Shown here: piece by piece, positions 8,584 through 17,740 of the stretch
Layout of the letters: each line of letters opens with the position of its first letter
How positions within the stretch are numbered: the first letter of the stretch is position 1
NCBI GenBank assembly: GCA_020632975.1
Contig: JACKEL010000004.1
Span: 310,001 to 374,000 of the forward strand
DNA length: 64,000 nucleotides
From: Myxococcales bacterium
Lineage (GTDB): Bacteria; Myxococcota_C; UBA6777
Direction of reading: 5' to 3'
Program-made: the position numbers and the translations under genes
Notes under the pieces: model-generated
Databases searched by the model: none
What the model was told of the DNA's origin: nothing
Seen by the model: the letters and a program-made list of their open reading frames with translations, nothing else

Positions 8584-10362
8584 TTGAAGAAGCTCTTTTT
8601 CGTTGGATGGTGCGCGGTTTTTTCTGTTTTCGTGTTGCTCAAAGGATGTACTGAGCAACACATCTTGCCGAACGAGACGTGTTCTGAAGCAAACTGTGGC
8701 GATGGTGGGACACAAAGCTCTATGCCACCGAGGATCGAGCCACCAGCGGAGTTTCCCAAACTAGGGGATGTGTGCTCGAAAGATACGGACTGTGGGACGG
8801 GTTTGATCTGTGTCTTGGAGAGTGAAGGGAACGGTCATTGTTTCCAAGATTGCTCACCCGCACCGCTCGACTGTCAGAAAAACACGGATGGTCGGACGGT
8901 TTGTTTGCGCAATGAGAAAGAGCAGCGCTATTGCTTCCAGCCCAAGGCCAAAGACGGCCAACGCTGTGGAGCGGGGATGCAAAACGACTGCGACAAAAAC
9001 ACAGAAGTCCCACTTTATTGCAACACCAAGACGTGGACGTGCGAAAAAGTCGCGCAATCCGAAAAAGAAGGGGACGCGTGTGATCTTGCCGAAGGGAAGG
9101 GATGTCTCGCTGGGTTGACCTGCGCGCCCAAAGACAAAAGTGGGAGAGGAGTTTGTTATCGTGTATGTGACGGTGATAACGGGGAGCTAGATTGCAAGGC
9201 GGCTGGATATGAAGGTTGTGCTCGTGACATCTCTTCTCCTACTCTGACGCTTTTTTGCTACCGCGATAATGTTGTGGAAGGTGGGGCTTGTGGGGTTTTT
9301 TCTCCTTTCCCATGCAACAGTGCCCTATCGCTGTATTGCGATAAAACCACAAAAACATGCAAAAAAGCCCCCCAAACAGGAAAGTTGGGGGATTCATGTT
9401 TTCCCGATGACCGCGCTCGACCGAGCGGATGCGAGGCAGGTTTGCTTTGTTTGGAAGGAAAGTGCGTCAAAAGCTGTAAAGATGATCCTGCCGTGTGCGC
9501 TGTGGGGGAACGGTGCGAGAAAGACACAAACGAGGCGTGGCGTTGCCTTCCTGCGAAAAAAGGGGAACCTTGCGAACCTGGGAAGACAAGGTGTGACTTT
9601 GGGTTGGCCTGCGATACAGACACCAAACGTTGTGAGTTGAGAAAAGCCTCTGAACCACCTGCTTTGGGGAAACCTTGCGGATCTGGACGGGTGCAAGGGG
9701 GATTTGTATGTGGTGGAGTTTTTGATTCTTTTAATGGAAGCGTCAAAGATCCTGTTTGGCTTCAAGACTGCGAAGACGATCCTGCCATTTGCTCGAAAAA
9801 TACGGACGGGAGGACGGCATGTCTCCCCATCAGTGATACCAGAGGCGGCAGTCTCCTTCGATACTATGCGTGTTTTCGCCCGAATGCCAAAGAAGGAGAA
9901 GCTTGTGGTAACGTTGCGCAAGCTTTGTGTGAGGAGGATGATACGTCTCGACATCCCAAGCTTCTTTGTCACAAAGATGTATGCACGCGACCTACCATCC
10001 AGAAGAATGAAGGCGATCCATGTGATGGTCCTTTCTTGGATATACAAGAGTTTTTGAAGAACGAAAGCATCCCGCGTCTTTGTGATCGCGATGCGGCTGT
10101 GCCTTTGGTTTGCGAGCCTAAGTCTCATACATGCGTCAAAGCTGGCTTGGTTGGGGAAGGTTTGCCTTGTTTGGCGGGGACAAGAAACCTCTGCGAAAAA
10201 GGGTTGCTTTGTTCTCAAGGGCCTTTCAGTCTTGTCGAAGCCGAAGGAGTCTGTCGAGCTGCGTGCAACCTGCGAAGCCCTCAATGTCCACAAGGAACAT
10301 CTTGCAAGCGTTTGGGGCTCCTTCCACCCAAGATTCAAATAAGTCTCTGCACAAAAGATTAA
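8584..10362 (+). CDS. Cys-rich lipoprotein, tandem paralogue 1
   Basis: About 592 residues from a TTG at 8584, preceded by GGGGGGA. That start gives the compact signal peptide MKKLFFVGWCAVFSV ending at a lipobox-like LLKGC. An ATG at 8521 is also in frame but has no good ribosome-binding site. The mature protein has about 60 Cys in repeated modules such as CGTGLIC, KNTDGRT, LYCNTKTWTCEK and RLCDRDAAVPLVC, resembling the small disulfide modules of myxobacterial surface proteins. It is probably anchored in the outer membrane or exposed on the surface. The next gene is a clear paralogue with the same module order, indicating a tandem duplication. The function is unknown. Confidence 0.85.
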   Translation: MKKLFFVGWCAVFSVFVLLKGCTEQHILPNETCSEANCGDGGTQSSMPPRIEPPAEFPKLGDVCSKDTDCGTGLICVLESEGNGHCFQDCSPAPLDCQKNTDGRTVCLRNEKEQRYCFQPKAKDGQRCGAGMQNDCDKNTEVPLYCNTKTWTCEKVAQSEKEGDACDLAEGKGCLAGLTCAPKDKSGRGVCYRVCDGDNGELDCKAAGYEGCARDISSPTLTLFCYRDNVVEGGACGVFSPFPCNSALSLYCDKTTKTCKKAPQTGKLGDSCFPDDRARPSGCEAGLLCLEGKCVKSCKDDPAVCAVGERCEKDTNEAWRCLPAKKGEPCEPGKTRCDFGLACDTDTKRCELRKASEPPALGKPCGSGRVQGGFVCGGVFDSFNGSVKDPVWLQDCEDDPAICSKNTDGRTACLPISDTRGGSLLRYYACFRPNAKEGEACGNVAQALCEEDDTSRHPKLLCHKDVCTRPTIQKNEGDPCDGPFLDIQEFLKNESIPRLCDRDAAVPLVCEPKSHTCVKAGLVGEGLPCLAGTRNLCEKGLLCSQGPFSLVEAEGVCRAACNLRSPQCPQGTSCKRLGLLPPKIQISLCTKD

Positions 10363-10461
10363 GCAGAGGTGGGGGGTTTCAAGCCCGCTCGTCTCATTCG
10401 TGTTGGAAAGCTCGACGACGTACAGAAAAACGAAGCGAGAACTTTGGTTGGATGGGGTCTG

Positions 10462-12591
10462 ATGATGCACAAGTTGGGTCTGAAAAAGGGCGTATCGCTT
10501 GGATGGATGGTCCTTTTCGGTCTTTTTTTGTGGAGCACTTTGGGAGGTTGCGTGGAGGTGTCTATCTCCACACCACCTGATGGAAACTGCTTGCCCGATC
10601 GTACTTGTTTTTCTGAGCCAAAGGTGGAGAAAGCCTCCCCTGAAAAGCTCCTTGAAGAGAAGCTTTTGGAGGGAGAGGCAGACGCTTCTTCCAAAGAAGA
10701 GCCCCTGCAAGACTTCGTTTCAGAGCCTCTTGGGGCGGATGAAAGAACCCTAGAGCGACAGGAAGAGCTTGCTCTTGAAAAGGAGTCTTTTCGTGAGAAA
10801 AAGGCTGAAGAGCCCTCTCTCGAACCTCGCTTGGAGGAGACAATACCTGAAGAAAAGACCGTAGATGGGGCGCACGCAGAAGAAAAGTATCCTGAAGAGC
10901 GGGTCACGGAGCCCTCTTTCGAACCGTTACAAGATGGGGTTCCGTCGGATACCTCGGTGGATGCGACGATTCCAGGCCCTCCTACGATCTCACCTACTCC
11001 AAGTTTGCCAAGGCTGGGGTTTGTTTGCGCGCAAGATGCGGACTGTGGAACGGGTTTGGTTTGTGTTGCTCATCAAGGCAGCCCATCAAGATGCCATCAA
11101 GACTGTCGGACTTCTCCTCTGGATTGCGCCAAAAATACGGATGGTCGGACGCTTTGCTTCTCCAATGACAAAGGCCAGCGTTATTGTACCAACATGCATG
11201 CCCAAGAAGGACAGCAGTGCGGGTTTGGTATGCAGGCTTCTTGTGAGCTTGCGGGGCGCGTTCCGCTTTTTTGTCATCCGCAGACATGGACCTGCGAAAA
11301 AGTCCAACAGACGGGCGGGATGGGAGAGGCTTGTGATATCGAAGCGGGCAAGGGATGTCTGCCGAAGCTGACGTGTACTTTTGATCGCACGCTGAAAAAT
11401 CCACGTTGTCTTGCTTTGTGTCGTGCGGAGTATCCTGCGAAAGAGTGCCAAGCATTTGGTTTGGAGGACTGCGGAAGGCATCTAAGCGGATATCCCTTGC
11501 ATTGTGGTGGCGAGGGAGCGGGAGAAGGCGAAGCATGCGGTGGGATCTCGCCCGTCTATTGTAAGAGTTGGCTGTCTTTGTATTGCGATGCGACCACGAA
11601 GACATGCAAAAAGGCTCCTGCGACCGCAAAAAGCGGCGAGGCTTGTACGCCTTCAGCGAGTGGAGTCGGATGTCTTGCGGGGCTCTTCTGCGTTGGAGGA
11701 AGATGCGTCGAAAACTGTCAAACGACGCCCTCTTTATGTGCGAAAGGAGAACGCTGCGAGGCCGATGCGAAGGGGCTTTGGGGATGTCGGTCTGCTTTGG
11801 CTGGAGAGGCTTGTGATCCGCAAAAGACGACGTGTGTAGGGGCCTTTGCTTGTGATGCGCAGAGCCAGACATGCGCTTTGCCTCCTGCTCCAACAGGAGC
11901 GGTGTTGGGAGGGGCATGTGCTTCTTCGCCTACGAAGCACGTTCAAGGGTTGGTCTGTTTGGATGTCTACGACTCTTTTCGCGGAACAGCGGGGGGCGAG
12001 CGTTGGTTGCAGGATTGCAGCCAAGATCGAACCATCTGCTCTAAAAATACGGATGGTCGGACGACATGTTATCCGCTGGCTCGCTACGCCACGGGATTTA
12101 TTGAGCCGCGTTGGGCTTGCTTGCGGATAGACGCCAAAGAAGGAGAGGCGTGCGGAAGTGCAGCACAAGCCCGTTGTGAAGATACTTCTTCTTCTCGGCT
12201 GGCGGCCTTGCGTTGTGTTCAAGGGCTTTGTCAGCGCTTGAGCATCCAGACAAAAGAAGGAGATCCTTGCGATGGTCCTTCGTTGGACAACAGCGCACAA
12301 CGTCTCTGTGATCGCGATGCGATGGTTCCTTTGGTGTGCGATAACATCACAAAGTCCTGTGTCAAAGCAGATGTCGTGCAAAAAGGTGATGCTTGTTTGG
12401 GCGGAAGCAAGGCGGTTTGCGCTGTGGGTCTGATCTGTTTGCCTACGATATACGCATGGAGTTATGATGAGGCGGGAACTTGCCAAGTTGCGTGCGATCT
12501 TAAAAGCCCGCAGTGCCCGCAAGGATCGACATGCAAGTTGCCAAACTTGATCACGCTCAAGGTACATCAGAGTTATTGCTACGAGGATTAG
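10462..12591 (+). CDS. Cys-rich lipoprotein, tandem paralogue 2, with Glu-rich linker
   Basis: About 709 residues from the ATG at 10462. A signal peptide with a membrane core ending in LGGC gives a good lipobox. Between the lipid anchor and the Cys-rich body lies an acidic linker of about 150 residues, rich in Glu, Ser and Pro, which the neighbour lacks. The body then follows the neighbour module for module: CGTGLVC, KNTDGRT (twice), GMGEACD, QRLCDRDAMVPLVC and SPQCPQGSTC. The long linker would lift the Cys-rich part away from the membrane. It starts about 100 bp after the first paralogue on the same strand. No catalytic motif is visible and the function is unknown. Confidence 0.86.
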   Translation: MMHKLGLKKGVSLGWMVLFGLFLWSTLGGCVEVSISTPPDGNCLPDRTCFSEPKVEKASPEKLLEEKLLEGEADASSKEEPLQDFVSEPLGADERTLERQEELALEKESFREKKAEEPSLEPRLEETIPEEKTVDGAHAEEKYPEERVTEPSFEPLQDGVPSDTSVDATIPGPPTISPTPSLPRLGFVCAQDADCGTGLVCVAHQGSPSRCHQDCRTSPLDCAKNTDGRTLCFSNDKGQRYCTNMHAQEGQQCGFGMQASCELAGRVPLFCHPQTWTCEKVQQTGGMGEACDIEAGKGCLPKLTCTFDRTLKNPRCLALCRAEYPAKECQAFGLEDCGRHLSGYPLHCGGEGAGEGEACGGISPVYCKSWLSLYCDATTKTCKKAPATAKSGEACTPSASGVGCLAGLFCVGGRCVENCQTTPSLCAKGERCEADAKGLWGCRSALAGEACDPQKTTCVGAFACDAQSQTCALPPAPTGAVLGGACASSPTKHVQGLVCLDVYDSFRGTAGGERWLQDCSQDRTICSKNTDGRTTCYPLARYATGFIEPRWACLRIDAKEGEACGSAAQARCEDTSSSRLAALRCVQGLCQRLSIQTKEGDPCDGPSLDNSAQRLCDRDAMVPLVCDNITKSCVKADVVQKGDACLGGSKAVCAVGLICLPTIYAWSYDEAGTCQVACDLKSPQCPQGSTCKLPNLITLKVHQSYCYED

Positions 12592-12720
12592 GGCTTTTCC
12601 CAAAGGGGAGACTTCTTCGCGATCAGCTGGGCGATTGTAGAGTTTTCGCCATGATTTAGAGGGGGGGAGGTCAAGTTTCTGGGTTGGAGATCTTTTCGTG
12701 GGAAAGGTCGTCGAGCTTGC

Positions 12721-13743
12721 TTAGGTGGTGGGGCGCGCTGGGAGATGTTTTTGGAGGAAGCGCAGCCAGTTGCCGCGGACGAATCCGTCGATCTCTTCGT
12801 CGTTCCATCCGCGTTGTGCGAGTCTGTCACAGATCTTTGTAAAGTCTTTGGGTTCTTGGATGCCGGTAGGAAGGGTATTTGCGCCATAGCCACCATCAAG
12901 GTCGCTGCCGAGTCCGATGGTGTCGCGGCGTCCCATGTACTCACAAAGGATCTCGATCTGGGCGACGGCATCGTCGATTTGGGTGCGTTTTTTTAGTCCA
13001 TGGCTGTGCAAAAACGGACTGAGCAAGTTGAGTCCGATCATCCCATCACGTTGACCGATGGCGCGAATCAGATCATCTGGAAGGTGACGTTGGTCTTGGC
13101 TTTGGAGCGACGAACGACTGCTCGAATGACTCGCAATGATCGGGCCTTGGCTGATCTCCAAAAGCTGCCAAGCGGCTTCATCACAAAGATGGGAGAGGTC
13201 GTGGATCATGCCGTATTGATCGAGGGCATGGACAAGCTCGCGTCCTTCTTGGCTGAGAGGGCGTGGGCGGGCATTGCCACCTGCATAGCGTGTTCCTTGG
13301 TTCCAAGCCATGCCAACGAGACGTAAGCCTTTTTCGTACCACCATCCGACCTCTTCAGGTGAACGGATGGGATCGGCGCCTTCCATCGACAAAAGGACTT
13401 GTGTGCGCGAGCCTGTCGGTCGTTCGAGGTCTTCGCGGTAATAGATGCGGTCGATCACGCGGGTTTGTTCCCAAAGCTCGTACATCGTGAGTTGGCGGAC
13501 GCCTGCTTTGTGTGCGCCTTCGACAGCGTCGTTGCTTGGGTATCCACAAGGACCTGAAAAGTTTGGTGCTGTAAAGATCGTCCCGATACATTGGGTGATA
13601 CCGCCGTCTTGCATACTGGGAAAGGTCAAAGAGGCGGGCTGTGGGGGTCCTTGGGCTTCTTGGGGAGAGACCAGCATGTCGCGTCCCATCAGGGCGAGAC
13701 ATGCGAGGTCAAGGTGTCCATCAAACCAATCTTTTTTCTGCAT
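12721..13743 (-). CDS. Membrane dipeptidase (peptidase M19, renal dipeptidase family)
   Basis: This 340-residue zinc hydrolase is of the amidohydrolase-like TIM-barrel type. The N-terminal metal motif is DGHLDL (residues 8-13). Further ligands or family motifs are SMEGAD with its bridging Glu, HDLSHLCD, IASHSSSRS and GLGSDLDGG. M19 enzymes cleave dipeptides, including D-amino-acid-containing or unusual ones. There is no signal peptide, so it is probably cytoplasmic. The ATG at 13743 has AAAGGATC directly upstream. The open frame continues 62 codons further back, but that stretch has no protein-like composition. It converges with the Cys-rich lipoprotein gene and diverges from the envelope operon to its right. 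Confidence 0.92.
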   Translation of the reverse strand: MQKKDWFDGHLDLACLALMGRDMLVSPQEAQGPPQPASLTFPSMQDGGITQCIGTIFTAPNFSGPCGYPSNDAVEGAHKAGVRQLTMYELWEQTRVIDRIYYREDLERPTGSRTQVLLSMEGADPIRSPEEVGWWYEKGLRLVGMAWNQGTRYAGGNARPRPLSQEGRELVHALDQYGMIHDLSHLCDEAAWQLLEISQGPIIASHSSSRSSLQSQDQRHLPDDLIRAIGQRDGMIGLNLLSPFLHSHGLKKRTQIDDAVAQIEILCEYMGRRDTIGLGSDLDGGYGANTLPTGIQEPKDFTKICDRLAQRGWNDEEIDGFVRGNWLRFLQKHLPARPTT

Positions 13744-13903
13744 AACGATCCTTTGCCTTGGTGGGAGGCATCGTGGGGTGGTGTAGAGGTCTTTCTTTGA
13801 TGTTGGGGGTGGGTGGCTCTTTGCGCAAGGTGTCGGTTGTTGTATGGTCTTTGGGGTATGCACGCATCTTGGGTGTGTCAACGTCACATAGCACGTCTTG
13901 TAA

Positions 13904-14527
13904 GTGAAAAAGAAGATGTATGACAACACAAAGTCTTTGATTCATTTTTGTTTTTCGTATGGCGCGTCTTTTCGTGTCTTTTCCTTGTTGCTTTTGGCGG
14001 CGTTCGCTTTTGTGGAAGTAGGGTGTTGGTCTTGGGCGCAAGACAAAGAAGACGATGCTCGTACGCTTCTTCGGATCTCAAAGAGCGCTTCAGCCAAGCA
14101 AGGATTTGAAAACGTTGCTGATCCTGAGATCTTGCGGGGAGGGCCGATTGTTCGGGCAGAGTTGCCCGTACAAGCGGGTTATTGTTACCGCGCGGGGGTG
14201 GCTTGGTCCTCTTCGTTTCCTGTGTACGCTTCCATACATTTTTTGAAAAATTCGCTGGGGCAGCGGACAAACGACTATCGCTATCGCATCCGACGTTCCT
14301 TGCTTTATGGCACAGACGCCGTGTTGTTTTGCGTGGACAAAACGGGCTATGTGCGTTTGAGCCTCGCAACGATGAATCGTTCCCAAAGTGCTTTGTTGAA
14401 TATCCGAACGATGTACGCGTTTTCTGTGACACGTCGCAAGGAGCTTTCCACAGAGCGGTTGTTGCGGCGCCATCGTGCTTGGGTCCGTCAACAAAAAGCC
14501 AAAGAGCGCCGTGAATCGAAGAAATAG
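13904..14527 (+). CDS. Secreted hypothetical protein, first gene of envelope operon
   Basis: About 207 residues. A signal peptide with the hydrophobic core VFSLLLLAAFAFVEVG ends near SWA-Q, so export to the periplasm is likely. The mature part is about 160 residues, mixed alpha/beta by eye, with Cys at the C of YCYRAG and VLFCVDK. It ends in a very basic stretch (RRHRAWVRQQKAKERR). I do not recognise the family. The start is uncertain: GTG at 13904 and ATG at 13916 both lack a good ribosome-binding site. The stop lies 9 bp before the metallophosphoesterase start, so both are almost certainly in one transcript with the two barrel-like genes downstream. Confidence 0.75.
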   Translation: MKKKMYDNTKSLIHFCFSYGASFRVFSLLLLAAFAFVEVGCWSWAQDKEDDARTLLRISKSASAKQGFENVADPEILRGGPIVRAELPVQAGYCYRAGVAWSSSFPVYASIHFLKNSLGQRTNDYRYRIRRSLLYGTDAVLFCVDKTGYVRLSLATMNRSQSALLNIRTMYAFSVTRRKELSTERLLRRHRAWVRQQKAKERRESKK

Positions 14528-14536
14528 GAGAGCATC

Positions 14537-15553
14537 ATGGGAAAGAGAGAACATGCTCTCTGTCAAGCAAAAGCAAACCATGCTTCTGCGCAAACTTGTG
14601 CGGGGTGCCAAGGCGTGTGTGAGGCTTGTGGGGATGGTTGTTCTTCCAAGCCTTCAGCCTCTGCTTCGCGTACAGCAAAACTTCAGATCCTTTGGGCTTT
14701 TTTGGTCTTGATCTTGTTGATGTTGTCTCTTGTGAGTTGTCGTTTTTTCATCCCTGTCGATGAGTTAGACGCAAACAAGCGTATGGAGCTTTTTCCGCCA
14801 CAGATCCTACAAGAGCCCGCTGCCGTTCAAGGGAAAGACAGCTACTCTTTTGTGTACTTTGCGGATATCCAAGTCGATGAGCGCCTGATCGCCGAACGAC
14901 GGGCCCCAGCGATCGCGGTCCTTGGGGATTATCTGAAAAAGAACCCTGTAGACTTTATGATCTCAGGGGGCGACAACACACAAAGCGGAACATCCGAAGA
15001 GTACGCGTTTGTTGATCAAGAGATGAAAAAGCTCGGACTACCGATCTTTTGGTGTGTGGGGAACCACGACTTTTTTGGGGATGGCTGGCAGCTTTGGCGC
15101 GATTATTACGGAACGACGGTGCGCGTGATCAAGCTACCTCACACAAGCATCTATATCCTCGACAATGGCGCGGGTACATTCGGGGAAAAGCAACGTTTGT
15201 GGTTTGAAGAACAGCTCAAGCAAGACACCGCCAAACATCGCATGGCGGTGATGCACTTCCCGATCTACGGGGATGTTGACTATATCTTGGAGAGTCATGC
15301 TTTTTCACGCGAAGATCAGACCTTTGCGTCATTGTTTGAGCGCTACAATGTGCGTCATATCCTGATGGGACATAGCCACCTATACAGAAGTGTTTTGGTC
15401 AACGGGATTCGCTACATCACAGCCTCTGCTTTGAAGGAAAATAGCCCGAGTAAGATGATCTTGCGCGTCGATGTGGACGCCAACGATGTCAAAACGACGG
15501 TGGTTCCTATCGAAGTGGACGGATACTTGAGTTGGAAAGTGGCAACGCCTTGA
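14537..15553 (+). CDS. Membrane-anchored metallophosphoesterase with N-terminal Cys cluster
   Basis: This 338-residue protein starts after TAGGAG. Residues 21-35 carry C-x2-C-x3-C-x2-C-x3-C, which looks metal-binding. A hydrophobic helix at about 51-67 anchors it; LVSC at its end also resembles a lipobox. The rest is a calcineurin-like phosphoesterase: motif I ADIQ (109-112), GGDN (144-147), GNHD (175-178), then MHFPIYGD and GHSH. Motif I has Gln where most members have His (DxH). Some branches of the family naturally use DxQ, so activity may remain. The catalytic part should lie in the periplasm. The following barrel-like gene begins 17 bp after the stop. Confidence 0.88.
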   Translation: MGKREHALCQAKANHASAQTCAGCQGVCEACGDGCSSKPSASASRTAKLQILWAFLVLILLMLSLVSCRFFIPVDELDANKRMELFPPQILQEPAAVQGKDSYSFVYFADIQVDERLIAERRAPAIAVLGDYLKKNPVDFMISGGDNTQSGTSEEYAFVDQEMKKLGLPIFWCVGNHDFFGDGWQLWRDYYGTTVRVIKLPHTSIYILDNGAGTFGEKQRLWFEEQLKQDTAKHRMAVMHFPIYGDVDYILESHAFSREDQTFASLFERYNVRHILMGHSHLYRSVLVNGIRYITASALKENSPSKMILRVDVDANDVKTTVVPIEVDGYLSWKVATP

Positions 15554-15570
15554 GTTGGGGGAAGCGGGAT

Positions 15571-16668
15571 ATGAAACGATGGTGCCTTGTGGGCTTGGTG
15601 TGGATGGTTTGTGGGTGGTTTGGCCCTTCTTTGGGCTTTGCGGAAACCCCCAAAGGTGCGACATCACAGCCACGCCCCAATGTTACGAAGCTCAAAGAAG
15701 CCCTACAAAAAAAAGCGACGAATCCGCCCACAAATCCGAGCCCTTTGATGAAGGTGCGTACAGAACCCGACAAAGGCGCTCCAAGCCCAGTGATGGATGA
15801 TCCCAATCGTTCGGATGCAGATCGCCTATCGATTGCCTTTTTTGATTTTATTTGGCCGCGTAAAGGCGCGATCGCTCGGTGGGAACTGCAACTAGGCGCA
15901 CAACTTTCGCAAGCTTTTCATGACGCTTATTCTCCATTAAATCTACCTTTTTCTTTGGGGTTGCGCCTTACTGCATACGATGCGATCAAGCGCTTTCGTT
16001 GGCGGCCTTTTATGCTGTTTTTGGCCTTTGAAGAAAATGGTCGTGCAGATCGCTATGACACCGTAAACTACGCGTACAACGTCTTTGATGTGGACGTTGC
16101 TGTGCACATCCATCCGTTGATTCACTTTTATTATGACCTGAGCATCTTGCGCAGTGGCTCTGAGATGCATGTCTCGGATGCTGGTTTGAGCGTCAGGATG
16201 GGGGTTCGCATCCCTTTTTGGTTCAAGGATCGACGGCCTTTCCAGTACGATCAAAACCACTTGCATCTGGTGTTGTTGCCCGTAAGTGCGTCTTTGTTGG
16301 GGAGCCTCAACCGAGATAACCTCAAAGGCTTCAACAACCTGCAACCATCGCTCAATGGACATGCAGGGCTTGAGTTTTATATGACGCCCTTGCCTTGGTT
16401 GGGCATCCACGCCCAAGCCTATGCGCACCTCAACTTTAATCTCGAACAAAGCTTGTTGTTGCGGGGACGTGCAGGGGTGAACTTTTCGATTGGTCGCTTT
16501 GTGTCCGTGAGCCTTGCGATGTTGGGGCAGTGGTATCCCAAACCGCCGCCTATCCGCACAAATCTATACACCCTTTACTTTTTGCAGTTTCCTTCTGTGT
16601 CTGGGGAGCTACTCATTGATATCCGCTTTTCAGAGTGGCTAAAAAACAATGCAGAAGGGGCGCACTGA
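15571..16668 (+). CDS. Putative outer-membrane beta-barrel protein 1
   Basis: About 365 residues from the ATG at 15571, which follows GGGGGAAGCGGGAT. The signal peptide ends near GFAETP. A low-complexity Pro/Asn/Lys/Thr linker covers roughly residues 25-75. The remainder shows alternating aromatic and polar residues typical of beta strands (for example WELQLGAQLSQAF and GRFVSVSLAMLGQW). No catalytic motif is seen. Its stop TGA overlaps the next ATG as TGATG, so the two are translationally coupled. I infer an outer-membrane barrel, but the protein lacks a classical C-terminal aromatic residue. The family is not recognised. Confidence 0.75.
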   Translation: MKRWCLVGLVWMVCGWFGPSLGFAETPKGATSQPRPNVTKLKEALQKKATNPPTNPSPLMKVRTEPDKGAPSPVMDDPNRSDADRLSIAFFDFIWPRKGAIARWELQLGAQLSQAFHDAYSPLNLPFSLGLRLTAYDAIKRFRWRPFMLFLAFEENGRADRYDTVNYAYNVFDVDVAVHIHPLIHFYYDLSILRSGSEMHVSDAGLSVRMGVRIPFWFKDRRPFQYDQNHLHLVLLPVSASLLGSLNRDNLKGFNNLQPSLNGHAGLEFYMTPLPWLGIHAQAYAHLNFNLEQSLLLRGRAGVNFSIGRFVSVSLAMLGQWYPKPPPIRTNLYTLYFLQFPSVSGELLIDIRFSEWLKNNAEGAH

Positions 16669-17723
16669 TGCGAATGATGAGGATGCCCTTGTTTTCTCTC
16701 TTGGATCTCTTCGGATGGGGCATAAGGATCAGCCGTTTGGGTTGGGTGTTTTGTGTCTGTTTGTTGTGTCTTTTGGTGGGGGGTGGGGCTTTTGCAGAAA
16801 CGGCGACCCCACAGCCGAACCCTTCGACGAAAGTGACCCCACAGCCGAACCCTTCGACAAAAACAGCCCCTGCGCCTCGTAGAAAAGCGGCCAAAGAAAA
16901 ACAAGATGTCTCTTCCCAAAAAAGAGTAGAGAAAAAGTCTGATAAAAGAAAAGCGTCTTCTAAAAAGGTCGACCGTGCGATGGTTTTGGTGCCTTCGATG
17001 AAGACGTTGGCGTTGAAGCCAAAAAAGAAGAAAAAGAAAAAAAGATTTCGTCATGAGTTTGAGGGGCGCATCCACATCATCTCCGAACATACGGGCCTTG
17101 ATAGTGGATTTGCCCCTGAGTTTCAGTATCGTTTTCGCATGGATCGATGGTTGGATTTACGCGCGGGGATTCGCGTGGCGCCACCGGGGTTTGGAGATGC
17201 TTTGCGATATTATCTCAGTGGTTTTGTGCATGTCCCGTTGCCCTTGGTTCGCGATGGTGCGCTTGGGGTGATGGTGATGCACAACAGCTATGGCGATATC
17301 CAAAAAGGCGAAAATACATTTTTTTTCTTGCACCACTTTGATATGCGCTACTTTGCCTTTGATGGCGGACTGGTCTTGCGTTCTGAGCTTGTGCATCCAA
17401 GCACATTTCGCAATCCCTTCCTTTTTTCGACCGAATATCTCGAAGTTTTCTATGTTTACGATATGCGCGTCAAGATCGACTTTACCTTCCCAAAGCTTGG
17501 GGGGAGTGTCTTGCAGATCGGCGCGGGCTTGATGAACTTCCTCGACAATGATGTGCAAGGCCCCGCGACAGGGGGATATCGGTTCTTTGCATCGTGGGAT
17601 CAGCCGAATGTCGGTCGATTTGAAGTGATGGGTGGTTTGATGAGCTATGGTTTTTGGGCTTTTGCGGGGTATTACGGACGTTGGTTTTTGCGCTTCTCTT
17701 ATACCTATACACTCGATATCTGA
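16668..17723 (+). CDS. Putative outer-membrane beta-barrel protein 2
   Basis: About 351 residues starting at the ATG that shares a base with the preceding TGA (TGATG). The N-terminal hydrophobic segment VFCVCLLCLLVGGGAFAE is a signal peptide. A Pro/Ser/Lys-rich linker follows in which TPQPNPSTK occurs twice, then a very basic stretch. The last 250 residues have alternating-hydrophobic strands rich in Tyr, Phe and Gly and end in FSYTYTLDI, compatible with a barrel. It is the last gene of the operon and converges with xthA 17 bp downstream. It may form a pair with the preceding barrel-like protein. The family is not recognised. Confidence 0.75.
   Translation: MRMMRMPLFSLLDLFGWGIRISRLGWVFCVCLLCLLVGGGAFAETATPQPNPSTKVTPQPNPSTKTAPAPRRKAAKEKQDVSSQKRVEKKSDKRKASSKKVDRAMVLVPSMKTLALKPKKKKKKKRFRHEFEGRIHIISEHTGLDSGFAPEFQYRFRMDRWLDLRAGIRVAPPGFGDALRYYLSGFVHVPLPLVRDGALGVMVMHNSYGDIQKGENTFFFLHHFDMRYFAFDGGLVLRSELVHPSTFRNPFLFSTEYLEVFYVYDMRVKIDFTFPKLGGSVLQIGAGLMNFLDNDVQGPATGGYRFFASWDQPNVGRFEVMGGLMSYGFWAFAGYYGRWFLRFSYTYTLDI
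16805..16858 (+). repeat. In-frame 30-bp tandem duplication in barrel gene 2
   Basis: GACCCCACAGCCGAACCCTT recurs exactly 30 bp later (16805 and 16835), encoding TPQPNPSTK twice. It preserves the reading frame and lengthens the linker between signal peptide and barrel, so copy number may vary between strains. Confidence 0.8.
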
Positions 17724-17740
17724 TCCTCTAAGAGGGCATC

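Noticed and set aside
9394..10710. 438-codon open frame on the minus strand
   Set aside because: Antisense to the first Cys-rich lipoprotein; no signal, domain or ribosome-binding site, and the composition is unlike a protein.
13744..13929. Upstream extension of the M19 dipeptidase frame (62 codons)
   Set aside because: A good ribosome-binding site precedes the ATG at 13743, and the extension has no protein-like composition and would overlap the divergent gene.
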